In this document: positions 55,721 through 63,435 of the stretch, in pieces
Position numbering within the stretch: position 1 is the first letter of the stretch
How the letters are laid out: each line of letters begins with the position of its first letter
DNA from: Gammaproteobacteria bacterium
Lineage (GTDB): Bacteria > Pseudomonadota > Gammaproteobacteria > Eutrophobiales > Eutrophobiaceae
DNA: 64,000 nt
Assembly (NCBI GenBank): GCA_028819495.1
Contig: JAPPLI010000124.1
Location: 1 to 64,000 of the forward strand
Direction: 5' to 3'
Translations under genes and position numbers: made by a program
Notes under the pieces: model-generated
Databases searched by the model: none
The model's input: only the letters and a program-made list of their open reading frames with translations
What the model was told of the DNA's origin: nothing

Positions 55721-56159
55721 CACCAATATTGTCGTATCGGGTTTGCTCTGGGACGGGAGACCGCGGCGGTTGCTTGAATTTGGTCGGGACAGACTGATAA
55801 AACTGTTCGTCAGTAGCGCATTACTTGATGAGTTGTTTGAGGTGCTGGGGAGAGAGAAGTTCGCAACAATGTTGGCGTCCCAGGGAATCACTCAGTCCTA
55901 TTTGCTGCAACGCTACGGGGCGCTAACCGAACTTGTAAAACCAAAACCGCTTGAACGCACCGTTCGTGATGTTGATGATGACGTCGTAATTGCTACTGCG
56001 TTGGCCGCACAAGCTGAGATCATTGTTAGTGGCGACGATGATCTGTTGACGCTTCATCCCTGGCATGGGATACAAATTCTGAATGCGGCTGATGCGTTAC
56101 AGTATATCCAAAGTAAAACAGAATGGAGGGTGCACGAGCAAAGCCCTTCGATTTACTAA
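55704..56159 (+). CDS. PIN-domain toxin (VapC-like)
   Basis: 151 residues with a GTG start at 55704. VVLDTNIVVSGLLWDG holds the first PIN aspartate, SSALLDELFEVLGREKF the acidic second position, and DVDDDVVIATALAAQAEIIV with SGDDDLLTL the last aspartates. All acidic residues needed for RNase activity appear present. It belongs to the PIN_3-like subgroup found with short RHH antitoxins. The 3' end overlaps the annotated start of prmB by 37 bases, so this pair inserted just upstream of prmB or shares its transcript. Confidence 0.8.
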   Translation: MRVVLDTNIVVSGLLWDGRPRRLLEFGRDRLIKLFVSSALLDELFEVLGREKFATMLASQGITQSYLLQRYGALTELVKPKPLERTVRDVDDDVVIATALAAQAEIIVSGDDDLLTLHPWHGIQILNAADALQYIQSKTEWRVHEQSPSIY

Positions 56160-57058
56160 CCCCGTATATCCCACTGACAACCCCCCGACAACTCATCGAC
56201 CGGGCCGAGCAACGGTTTCTCGCATCCGACCTGTTTTTCGGCCACGGCGCCGGTAACGCCCTGGATGAAGCCGCATACCTGGTGCTGGGCGCGCTGGACC
56301 TGCCGTTTGACTTGAACCGGGAACAGTTGAACGGAGAAGTAACCGAAACTGAACAGGAGCGTATCAGGAAACTGGTTGATGAAAGGATAAGCTCCAGGAA
56401 GCCGACGGCCTACTTGCTGAACAAGGCCTGGTTTGCCGGTCTGCCGTTCTACGTGGACGAGCGTGTTCTGGTCCCCCGTTCACCCATTGCCGAACTAATC
56501 CGTGACGGGTTCTTACCCTGGATCAAAGCCCCGGAGGTAACGCGCATCCTGGACCTGGGAACCGGCAGCGGCTGCATTGCCATAGCCTGTGCCCTGGCCT
56601 TTCCCGCCGCGGTTGTCGATGCAACGGATATCAGTCCGGATGCGCTGGAAGTAGCGCGCATCAATTGTGGAAGACATGACCTGGGACAGCGGGTAAACCT
56701 GGTCGAAGCAGACCTGTTCAGTGCATTGGGGGACAGCAGGTATGATATAATCGTCTGCAATCCGCCGTATGTAACCGAAGGGGAAATGGCGGCATTGCCG
56801 GCTGAATACCGGCATGAACCGTCTCTTGCCCTGGCGGCGGGTGCCACCGGCCTGGACGTGGTAGATCGTATCCTGGCAGATGCTCACAGGCATATCACCC
56901 CCCATGGCATCCTGGTGGTGGAAGTCGGTAATGGCCGCACCGCGCTTGAGGCAAAATATCCCCGTACTCCATTCACCTGGCTTGACTTCGAGCTTGGTGG
57001 GGAAGGTGTTTTTGTTACATTTAACATGGATGTACAGGATATACAGGATAAAAAATAG
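56123..57058 (+). CDS. prmB: 50S ribosomal protein L3 glutamine methyltransferase
   Basis: 311 residues from ATG 56123. PrmB methylates a glutamine of ribosomal protein L3. The N-terminal helical domain with FFGHGAGNALDEAAYLVLGA, then YVDERVLVPRSPIAELI, the SAM motif ILDLGTGSGCIAIACALAFP and the catalytic IIVCNPPYVTEGEM are intact. The last residues, NMDVQDIQDKK, are encoded by a family-D repeat, so the C-terminus has been replaced. aroC, the usual next gene, is 6.3 kb away. The exact start is uncertain because the toxin gene overlaps. Confidence 0.93.
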   Translation: MEGARAKPFDLLTPYIPLTTPRQLIDRAEQRFLASDLFFGHGAGNALDEAAYLVLGALDLPFDLNREQLNGEVTETEQERIRKLVDERISSRKPTAYLLNKAWFAGLPFYVDERVLVPRSPIAELIRDGFLPWIKAPEVTRILDLGTGSGCIAIACALAFPAAVVDATDISPDALEVARINCGRHDLGQRVNLVEADLFSALGDSRYDIIVCNPPYVTEGEMAALPAEYRHEPSLALAAGATGLDVVDRILADAHRHITPHGILVVEVGNGRTALEAKYPRTPFTWLDFELGGEGVFVTFNMDVQDIQDKK

Positions 57059-57151
57059 TATTGTTTTAATCGACTTGATGAGTTATCCATGTAGGCAACG
57101 GTTGTAAAACAAGTAAAAATATTTTTCATATATCCTGTATATCCATGTTAA
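57021..57151. repeat. Inverted TTAACATGGATG repeat (family D) at the prmB 3' end
   Basis: The left copy TTAACATGGATGTACAGGAT plus ATACAGGAT (57021-57049) lies inside the prmB frame, and the inverted copy TATCCTGTATATCCATGTTA ends at 57151. About 80 AT-rich bases separate them. The pair could form a hairpin at the transcript end or be a small element. The repeat unit recurs after mutS. This accounts for the whole 57059-57170 gap. Confidence 0.6.
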
Positions 57152-57170
57152 TACATTCTTTTGGATATTA

Positions 57171-58505
57171 ATGACCAGTAACAATAAATCCCTGTACCTG
57201 ACTCCCGTTGCCGGCAACGGTCTGCTCGATCGGCGCCTGTTCCTGCAGAGCGGCCTGGTCCTGGGGGTCGCCCAACTGGTTGCGGGCAGCGCCCAAGCCG
57301 CCAGGCGTGAAACAGCGGCCAGGCCCGAGTGGATGAGTGTGCCGGGCGAGCCGTTTACGCTTTATGGACAACCGGCACAATTTGAAGAAGAGGTGGTCCG
57401 GTATCCGGCGCCGAACCGGGTATTGCGTAACAACGGCGCCTCCTGGACGCCGCTGCACCGGCTGGAAGGCATGATCACACCGAACGGTCTGCATTATGAG
57501 CGACACCACAACGGGGTGCCGCAGATCGACCCCGCGCAACACCGGTTGCTGGTGCACGGCCTGGTACGGCAACCGGCATTTTTCAGCATCGACAACCTGT
57601 TACGCTACCCGATGCGATCGCAGATCTGTTTTGTCGAGTGCGGCGGCAACAGCAATGCGGGTTGGAATAAAAACCCCTCCAGGGCGGAGGCCGGCTATTT
57701 TCACGGCCTGGTCTCATGCAGTGAATGGACCGGCGTGCCGCTGTCGACCGTACTGTCGGAGGTGGGCATCGATAAAAAAGCCAAATGGCTGATTGCCGAC
57801 GGCGCGGACGCCTTTGCCATGAATATCAGCGTCCCGATTGAAAAGGCCATGGACGATGCAATCCTGGCCCTGTACCAGAACGGTGAGCGCCTGAGGCCGG
57901 AGAACGGCTACCCGCTACGCCTGATCCTCCCCGGCTGGGAGGGCGTATTGAACGTGAAATGGTTGCGCGCGTTGAAGGCCGTGGAAAAACCCATCATGGC
58001 AAGGAACGAGACCGCCAGGTACACCGAACTGCTGCCGTCCGGCGAGGCGCGCATGTTCACGTTTACCATGGAGGCTAAATCGCTGATCACCTCGCCCTCA
58101 GGCGGCATGGTGTTGAAACAGGGTCCCGGCTTGTACCAGGTGACCGGCCTGGCCTGGAGCGGTCGCGGCCGGATAAAGCAGGTGGACGTCTCCGCTGACG
58201 GAGGCAAGACCTGGGCGCCGGCAGAATTGCAGGACCCGGTGCTGCCCAAGGCGTTTACCCGCTTCCGCATTCCCTGGCAATGGGACGGGTCGCCGGCCGT
58301 ACTGAAGAGCAGGGCTGTTGACGAGACAGGTTACGTGCAACCGGAACGGGAACAACTCATTGCCGACCGGGGCAGGCAGGGTTTTTACCATTACAACGCC
58401 ATCGTCACCTGGGGTGTGGATGAATATGGCGAGGTGACTCATGTTTATGATACCGAACAGAAGCAGTCTGGTACTGACGTCAGTATTGATGCTGACTGGG
58501 ATTAA
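57171..58505 (+). CDS. soxC: SoxC-like sulfite/sulfane dehydrogenase molybdenum subunit
   Basis: 444 residues. A twin-arginine-type signal (LLDRRLFLQSGLVLGVAQLV) directs it to the periplasm. The sulfite-oxidase fold shows the molybdenum cysteine in QICFVECGGNSNAGWNKNPS and the substrate-site segment NGYPLRLILPGWEGVLNVKW, and the C-terminal Mo-co dimerisation domain holds VDVSADGGKTWAPAEL. SoxC with SoxD oxidises protein-bound sulfane sulfur in the Sox pathway. soxXYZAB are not in the window. The next gene, a cytochrome c, overlaps by 65 bases. Confidence 0.9.
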   Translation: MTSNNKSLYLTPVAGNGLLDRRLFLQSGLVLGVAQLVAGSAQAARRETAARPEWMSVPGEPFTLYGQPAQFEEEVVRYPAPNRVLRNNGASWTPLHRLEGMITPNGLHYERHHNGVPQIDPAQHRLLVHGLVRQPAFFSIDNLLRYPMRSQICFVECGGNSNAGWNKNPSRAEAGYFHGLVSCSEWTGVPLSTVLSEVGIDKKAKWLIADGADAFAMNISVPIEKAMDDAILALYQNGERLRPENGYPLRLILPGWEGVLNVKWLRALKAVEKPIMARNETARYTELLPSGEARMFTFTMEAKSLITSPSGGMVLKQGPGLYQVTGLAWSGRGRIKQVDVSADGGKTWAPAELQDPVLPKAFTRFRIPWQWDGSPAVLKSRAVDETGYVQPEREQLIADRGRQGFYHYNAIVTWGVDEYGEVTHVYDTEQKQSGTDVSIDADWD

Positions 58506-58980
58506 TTCCGGCGCGGACGAGGTTCGTCCCGGTCCGGACCTGGGAGAGCCGGCGGACAGCCGCGCCGCCAGCAGCCTGGACCTGGGTATCATGCCCGACG
58601 GCGCCGGTCTCCCCGAGGGCAGCGGAACGGCAGAGCAGGGCAGGGTCATCTATGACCGTCTGTGCGTGTCCTGCCACGGCCCCGGCGGCCTCGGCGACAG
58701 CGGCGACCAACTCGCCGGCGCGCAAATGCAACTGACCGACGAGTACCCGGAAAAGACCATCGGCACCTTCTGGCCCTACGCCCCCACCCTGTTCGATTTC
58801 ATCCGCCGCTCCAAGCCCATGATGCAACCGGGCAACCTGACCGATTCCGAAGTGTACGCGCTCACGGCCTACCTGCTTTTCCTGAATGAGATCATCCCGG
58901 AGGACCGGGTGATGGACGCCTCCACCCTGGCCGACATCAAAATGCCAAATCGAGACGGATTTATCGAGATTTTGGATTAA
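58441..58980 (+). CDS. soxD: SoxD-like c-type cytochrome, single haem
   Basis: 179 residues starting inside soxC. A short signal-like segment (SSLVLTSVLMLTGINSGA) precedes a cytochrome c domain with the haem motif CVSCHG near residue 76 and the distal methionine in SKPMMQPGNLTDSEVYALTA. SoxD of Paracoccus is about 380 residues with two haem domains; this protein keeps only one. It would take electrons from SoxC. A fixed partner role is inferred from the overlap. Other SorAB-type cytochrome partners are an alternative. Confidence 0.8.
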   Translation: MFMIPNRSSLVLTSVLMLTGINSGADEVRPGPDLGEPADSRAASSLDLGIMPDGAGLPEGSGTAEQGRVIYDRLCVSCHGPGGLGDSGDQLAGAQMQLTDEYPEKTIGTFWPYAPTLFDFIRRSKPMMQPGNLTDSEVYALTAYLLFLNEIIPEDRVMDASTLADIKMPNRDGFIEILD

Positions 58981-59091
58981 CCCGAAGTAACATCTCAGTT
59001 CATTCTGGAGAATCATACCTTCGCAAATACCATCGATATATTAGCCGAGTTATTCGCCGGCCACGAACCGGGACGGAGTTGTAAAAATGCC

Positions 59092-59120
59092 TTGACAACC
59101 ACTCAATGAAGATTTACTCT
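59092..59120 (+). promoter_or_regulatory. Promoter upstream of the structured RNA and NYN gene
   Basis: TTGACA (59092-59097) and TACTCT (59115-59120) with a 17-base spacer. Transcription would start near 59127. The preceding 58981-59091 stretch has no feature I can support. Confidence 0.55.
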
Positions 59121-59126
59121 TAAACA

Positions 59127-59220
59127 ATCCGCCCCTTGGCAGTAAGCCCCGCTCCCAGCCTGCCGACATTGGTTCAGGTTGGTGATCATGAGCGAGACCG
59201 ATCCCCAGGGGCTTTTTTCT
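59127..59220 (+). ncRNA. Candidate structured RNA with terminator, upstream of NYN gene
   Basis: Nested pairings are visible: AAGCCCC (59144-59150) with GGGGCTT (59208-59214); GCTC with GAGC (59190-59193); and CCAGCCTG (59155-59162) with CAGGTTGG (59175-59182, one G-U), closing a 12-base loop. A T-run follows GGGGC, so the outer stem also works as an intrinsic terminator. Promoter, about 90-base RNA and terminator together suggest a small RNA or an attenuator. It ends 36 bases before the NYN start codon. I do not recognise a known RNA family. Confidence 0.5.
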
Positions 59221-59255
59221 ACTGTTTTATATCAGGATATTGTGGGTGATTCCAA

Positions 59256-59999
59256 ATGGGCAGGGTTGCTCTTCTCATTGACGGTGGCTACTTCTTGAAG
59301 CGGTTGCCCACTGTCAGACCTGATATTGATGCATCGGACCCAGAGGCTGTCGCACGTTCAATAGACCAGCTGATTCGCGGTCATTTGGATCAATTGAACG
59401 AGATTTATAAGGTCGAAAACATTTTCCAGCTTCTTTATCGCACTTTTTACTACGATGCACAACCTTACGGCCAGAAAGCGCACACTCCAATCGACAAACG
59501 TCCGATTGATTACTCCAAAACGTCTCAGGCATCGTTCCGAAAAAAACTCTTCAATACCTTGCACAGCCACCCAAATCTCGCAATACGACTAGGCGAGGTA
59601 CGCAGGGAGAGATCCCATTCCTGGATTCTCAAAATGGAGCCGCAAAAAAAACTCTTGAACGGTGACCTGTCGGTGGGCGACCTCTCAGATTCCGACTTTG
59701 TCCCTGCCTTGCGACAGAAAGGTGTTGATATGCGAATCGGACTCGATATTGCGTCGATCACGCTGAAACGACAAGCAGACGTTATCATCCTTGTCTCTGG
59801 TGACGCCGACTTCGTTCCGGCGGCAAAGCTGGCGCGTCGGGAGGGTATGCAGTTTATCCTTGATCCACTTTGGCAGAACGTGCCGCGGGATCTCTTTGAA
59901 CATATTGATGGCCTGAGAAGCGGTTTCTACAAACCACAGAGTAAGAAAGTCGAACTTACGGGGCGTACGCGTAATAAATTCAGATCAGACGATAAATGA
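59256..59999 (+). CDS. NYN-domain (PIN-like) RNase family protein
   Basis: 247 residues. VALLIDGGYFLKRLP carries the first aspartate of the NYN fold; VDMRIGLDIASITLKRQADV and IILVSGDADFVPAAKLARRE carry the later conserved aspartates; YRTFYYDAQPYG is typical of LabA-like members. NYN proteins cut structured RNA, including tRNA or rRNA in some cases. A structured RNA with a terminator stands directly upstream, which suggests regulation or a cognate substrate. No partner gene follows in the same direction. Confidence 0.8.
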   Translation: MGRVALLIDGGYFLKRLPTVRPDIDASDPEAVARSIDQLIRGHLDQLNEIYKVENIFQLLYRTFYYDAQPYGQKAHTPIDKRPIDYSKTSQASFRKKLFNTLHSHPNLAIRLGEVRRERSHSWILKMEPQKKLLNGDLSVGDLSDSDFVPALRQKGVDMRIGLDIASITLKRQADVIILVSGDADFVPAAKLARREGMQFILDPLWQNVPRDLFEHIDGLRSGFYKPQSKKVELTGRTRNKFRSDDK

Positions 60000-60011
60000 G
60001 CTATGTCCGGA

Positions 60012-60065
60012 CTATATTTCGACAAGCTCATCCTCGGCACTGTCGGCTATACGGACTGCTTTAAT
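60012..60065 (-). pseudogene. ParE-like toxin N-terminal remnant
   Basis: After the ParD-like remnant, the minus strand reads KAVRIADSAEDELVEI and then TAG at 60012. This matches the first helix of ParE toxins (VRISDSAENDLIEIW), with only an ATT in place of a start and all the rest missing. It supports a former parDE pair. Confidence 0.4.
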
Positions 60066-60300
60066 CGTTTTTCTCTCCGGCAACGATCCTGCCCACATCA
60101 AAATCCTGTACCCGACCCTCACTGATATCATCAAGGCCCTTGTTTATATCCTGTTTCAGCGCTTTCAATTTGCGTTCCCGCGCAAGTTGTTTCAAACGAC
60201 AATCCTGCAGTGCTTCTCTCACGATTTCACTATTGGACGCATAAAGACCGCCATCTACGGACGCCTTTGAATTATGGATTTTGGGATTAAACCGTTGTTC
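60061..60300 (-). pseudogene. ParD-like antitoxin, N-terminally truncated
   Basis: An open minus-strand frame encodes VDGGLYASNSEIVREALQDC then RLKQLARERKLKALKQDINK and DDISEGRVQDFDVG, the helical and toxin-binding parts of ParD/CC2985-type antitoxins (GRYGSASEVVREALR). The beta-strand start (SVSLGEHF-like) is absent, and no ATG, GTG or TTG lies in frame before the tacA remnant stop. The gene therefore lost its 5' end. Confidence 0.55.
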
Positions 60301-60301
60301 T

Positions 60302-60530
60302 TCAAGCGCGTTTTACGGTCCGGCGTGCCGTGGCTAACGCTTCCTTCAGGGGTTGGTTGGGCACAAAGTTTCGATTCAGGGCCGCGCTGAATGCGTCAAA
60401 ATCGCGCCGGGTCAGGGTGAGTCTCGTTTCCTGATCAATTATCTCCCGCGCTTTTTCTTTTGCGGCAGAACGCACAAAACCTGACGTGGCGGTGCCCATC
60501 AGCGTTGCAGCCTCGCCTTGTTCACTTTGA
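60302..60530 (-). pseudogene. TacA (DUF1778) antitoxin, N-terminally truncated
   Basis: AATLMGTATSGFVRSAAKEK followed by AREIIDQETRLTLTRRDFDA and FVPNQPLKEALATARR matches the DUF1778/TacA antitoxin that neutralises GNAT acetyltransferase toxins. The first 20-25 residues are replaced by the end of the HNH gene in another frame, and no GNAT toxin follows. It is a broken orphan. Confidence 0.6.
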
Positions 60531-61607
60531 TGATTTTCTGCGGTTGCAGGATTTGCACAACATCTGGCAGTTATCCTCGATTGTTTTCCCGCCTTCACTC
60601 CAGGGGTCGATATGGTCTGCATCCATTGCGGATATGTCAAACTCAGCCTTGCATATCGGGCATATTCCAGCCTGTTTTTCGTATGCCTTCTGCCGCATGG
60701 CGTCAGAGAATGCGCGGGTGCTCAAATGCTTTTCGTCACGGGTAAGGATGTACGGATATATGCCTACTTTACTTCCAACATCATCATCCAGGATCAGCTT
60801 TGCCGTTTCAGTCTCTATGTCTGCCGGGTCCAGGATTTCATCCTTATAGGCATTGTAAAGACTTCCCCAGTCCACGCTCTTCATGTATTTGGCCCACTTA
60901 ACGGTGAATATTGCCTGTATCCAGCCTATGACGGACTGGAAGTAATTCCACAGTTCTATCGCTGTCGGATCGTGCTGGTGCGCAGACATATATGCTTCTA
61001 TCTTGCCCCCGCTTATCCACTTGATAGCCGTTTCAAGATAGTCCTGACGGATATGCGATCCGGTCAAGTAATCCTGCCCGATCTGATAGGCAGGGCAACC
61101 GCGCCGGCTGAAATACCGCTTTGCATCGGACACCCAGGCGCCGGCATACACGGCATTGCGTAATTCCTGCTTGGTCAGCCTTTCTCCGGCAATATTGATC
61201 GTCTCAAACCATTTCAGCTTTTCGCTGTCCGTTCCGCTACAGATATACACCATCAGCTTGTAGTTCAGAATGCGATCCCGTTCATCATCAGTCAGGTTGT
61301 GTATACTCCGCTCATTCAATGAGAAATCACCCTGTACATACTGAGCGATGGAGATAGTGCGCTGCTACCCGTCTATGACTTCATAGGTTCCGTCATCCCG
61401 GACCGCCCAGTACATGACATTGAGCGGAAAGTCATTGTTGATGGTCTCAATGACGGCATCCCGTTGTTTGCCGCTATAGATAAACTCGCGCTGGTAAGGC
61501 GGCCTTATATCGAGCTTGCCGCCGTAACCGACTACGCCGCCCTCGCCGTCGTCATGGTAGCCCTTCACAAGGTTTCTGACTGTGATTTTCTTGAGTTCGA
61601 TCTTCAT
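60522..61607 (-). pseudogene. DUF262-HNH endonuclease-like gene with a premature TAG
   Basis: From ATG 61607 the DUF262 domain runs MKIELKKITVRNLVKGYHDD, LDIRPPYQREFIYSGKQRDA and YEVIDG, then TAG (61365-61367), then QRTISIAQYV in the same frame. The expected motif is DGQQRT, so the first glutamine codon has become a stop. The rest of the frame is intact to the HNH motif (CPICKAEFDISAMDADHIDP, then CKSCNRRK) at 60522. Without the stop it would be 361 residues. DUF262 is a ParB-like NTPase used by GmrSD-type enzymes. The EcoRI-type methylase 10 bases upstream suggests a restriction-modification pair. Confidence 0.75.
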
Positions 61608-61616
61608 GGACGCGCC

Positions 61617-62741
61617 TTACTGTGTATTGGACAGACCTTTCCGCCTGATAAAAATCCTTCTGTATAAGGTATATACCACTTCCTCGCCCCTGATAAGGTA
61701 GTTTCCCTTGCGCGGCCTGCCCCGCAGGATGGGATAGCCGTTGGCCTTTTGGCCGGACAGGCCGGTTTTCGTCCCATCCGGCCTCATCTCGGTATAATCG
61801 TCGTAAAACGTGTGGCTTTTGAAGCCGTCATCCCACAAAGAGGAAAAGCCCAGTACTTCAAACTGCTCCGGATTGTGCTTGTCCAGAAAGGTGATCGGCA
61901 CCCCCATTGCCCCGTCCCAATCCATCGGGATTTCAGCGGTCTTATCCACGTTGATCGCATCGTAATTGTCGTAGGTCAGGTATTCCTCCGGCGAGTAGCG
62001 CTTGTAGAGGATCAAGTCCTCGTGGCGCTTCCTGTGGTCGAGATTGGTGAACCATATGCTCTGCGATCTACCCTTCACAACTCCATCAATAATCCTGTAG
62101 GAACTTCCTTCTTTCTTCGTCGCCTTCAATTCCCTGGCGATACCCTCCGGTAAATCAAACAACAAATCCTTGCCCATGGGCGTGTGGCCGACCCACATCC
62201 TGTTATCCTTGATTAACGGGAAAACCTCCTTGTAAGTGATGGCGTTCTTGTTCCCGATAATCAGGAACTTCTTGCCGTACTGCACCAGTTGGGCGACGTA
62301 TTCGCGGAACAGCGAAAACGGCGGATTGGTCACCACGATGTCCGCCCGCTTCAATAACTCTACACATTCAGGACTGCGGAAATCTCCATCTCCGCCCAGG
62401 TGTCGCACTACTGGGTCGGCGGGCACATAAGCGCCATTTTCACAGGTTCCCTGATTGCACTCCAGCCATATTGCTTTTTCCGAAGTGTGATCGCTGAATA
62501 AGTCCATGTATTGGTTTTTGTAACAGGTAGTAATGAGTTTCCTGAGTCCCAGGGCCTCAAAGTTGAGGGAAAAATACTTGTAGAAGTTGGATATTTTCGG
62601 ATCGTCGCAGTTGCAGTAAACGACCTTCCCTGCAAAGTGCTGCCTGTAGTGTTTCAGTTCATTCTCAATATCCGGCAACTGCGTATAGAAGTCATCGTTT
62701 TTTTGACTTTTTGCTTGTTGCAGGTTCCGGTTTAATGACAC
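61617..62741 (-). CDS. EcoRI-type adenine-specific DNA methyltransferase
   Basis: 374 residues from GTG 62741, with AGGAG 8 bases upstream; an in-frame GTG at 62750 is the alternative. NDDFYTQLPDIENELKHYRQ and CNCDDPKISNFYKYFSLNF are the family start, and ADIVVTNPPFSLFREYVAQL contains the catalytic NPPF. The family (EcoRI methylase-like) makes N6-methyladenine and is often paired with DUF262-HNH genes. Here it remains open while its neighbour has a stop, as expected if only the protective enzyme is kept. The C-terminus is basic. Confidence 0.85.
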   Translation of the reverse strand: MSLNRNLQQAKSQKNDDFYTQLPDIENELKHYRQHFAGKVVYCNCDDPKISNFYKYFSLNFEALGLRKLITTCYKNQYMDLFSDHTSEKAIWLECNQGTCENGAYVPADPVVRHLGGDGDFRSPECVELLKRADIVVTNPPFSLFREYVAQLVQYGKKFLIIGNKNAITYKEVFPLIKDNRMWVGHTPMGKDLLFDLPEGIARELKATKKEGSSYRIIDGVVKGRSQSIWFTNLDHRKRHEDLILYKRYSPEEYLTYDNYDAINVDKTAEIPMDWDGAMGVPITFLDKHNPEQFEVLGFSSLWDDGFKSHTFYDDYTEMRPDGTKTGLSGQKANGYPILRGRPRKGNYLIRGEEVVYTLYRRIFIRRKGLSNTQ

Positions 62742-62896
62742 CGCCGCCACTCCTGTTTCTATGATTAGGACGAAAAAGATCGCTGTTATAATTCTGTTGT
62801 TATAATTCTATTCCATACTCTATCCGGCACATGACAAACCGGAGCGTTCTACGATTCCTGATCATACACTCAAACGAATTGCAGAGGCCATTAAAC

Positions 62897-63046
62897 ATGA
62901 AAGAACGTGATATTGGATCTGAAATAATTGAAGGCATTCGCTCTCAAGCCGAATATCCACAAATGGAACTGGAAGGTACTGTCACTATCATTGGCGATAT
63001 TATTGAACCGGTAATTCCAGAGGAAGATTGGGATTGCCTTCAGTAA
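62897..63046 (+). CDS. Hypothetical short protein, antitoxin-like N-terminus
   Basis: 49 residues from ATG 62897 (MKERDIGSEIIEGIRSQAEY), or 71 from an upstream ATG at 62831. KERDIGSEIIEGI resembles the start of many small XRE antitoxins, but no helix-turn-helix follows. The end IEPVIPEEDWDCL is acidic. It overlaps nothing and precedes the Phd-like gene by 11 bases. It is probably truncated. Confidence 0.35.
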   Translation: MKERDIGSEIIEGIRSQAEYPQMELEGTVTIIGDIIEPVIPEEDWDCLQ

Positions 63047-63057
63047 TGGGTTTGGTT

Positions 63058-63324
63058 ATGGGTTGCACAATAGTCACCAGCAGAGAGTTTAATCAGGATG
63101 TAAGCAAGGCCAATAGAGACGCCTTGAAAGGCCCGGTTTTTATCACTGAGCGTGGTCACACGGCGCACGTTCTATTAAGCGTTGAAGACTACCAGAAGAT
63201 GACAGACAAGGATAAAAGTATCGCAGAATTACTTGCGATGCCCGAAGCCGGCAGCATTGATTTTGAGATACCCCGCGGTGACTTTTCTTCTTTGAGTGTT
63301 GAAATCCTGAATCCCTGGGAATAA
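63058..63324 (+). CDS. Phd/YefM-type antitoxin, orphan
   Basis: 88 residues from ATG 63058. CTIVTSREFNQDVSKANRDA, GPVFITERGHTAHVLLSVED and YQKMT match the Phd/YefM DNA-binding domain. The C-terminus FEIPRGDFSSLSVEIL resembles antitoxins of VapC partners. No toxin gene follows before aroC, where only a second Phd fragment is found. It is thus an orphan or has lost its toxin. Confidence 0.65.
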   Translation: MGCTIVTSREFNQDVSKANRDALKGPVFITERGHTAHVLLSVEDYQKMTDKDKSIAELLAMPEAGSIDFEIPRGDFSSLSVEILNPWE

Positions 63325-63363
63325 CTGTTGACATTCACATGGCTGTTATAATATTCAGGTCAG

Positions 63364-63435
63364 GTGGAAACAATTAGCGTATCCGACTTCAAGGCCCAAT
63401 GTCAGGCAATACTATCGGAAAATTATTTACCGTAA
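63364..63435 (+). pseudogene. Phd antitoxin N-terminal remnant overlapping the aroC start
   Basis: GTG 63364 opens [16 protein letters not shown]-type sequence (first residue read as Met), the start of another Phd-like antitoxin (family form KTISASKFKAQCLALL). From 63399 the DNA is aroC in another frame, and this frame stops at 63435. The junction lies at or within a few bases of the aroC ATG, so insertion or deletion brought the fragment up to aroC. Confidence 0.5.

Noticed and set aside
59127-59220. Retron-type or type III toxin-antitoxin RNA
   Set aside because: No reverse transcriptase gene and no tandem RNA repeats as in ToxI. Only a single structured RNA before a NYN gene is seen.
61365-61367. 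Recoded amber codon (programmed read-through or pyrrolysine) in the DUF262 gene
   Set aside because: No recoding element, suppressor tRNA or pyrrolysine genes are visible, and other genes here end normally at TAG. A point mutation or read error is simpler.
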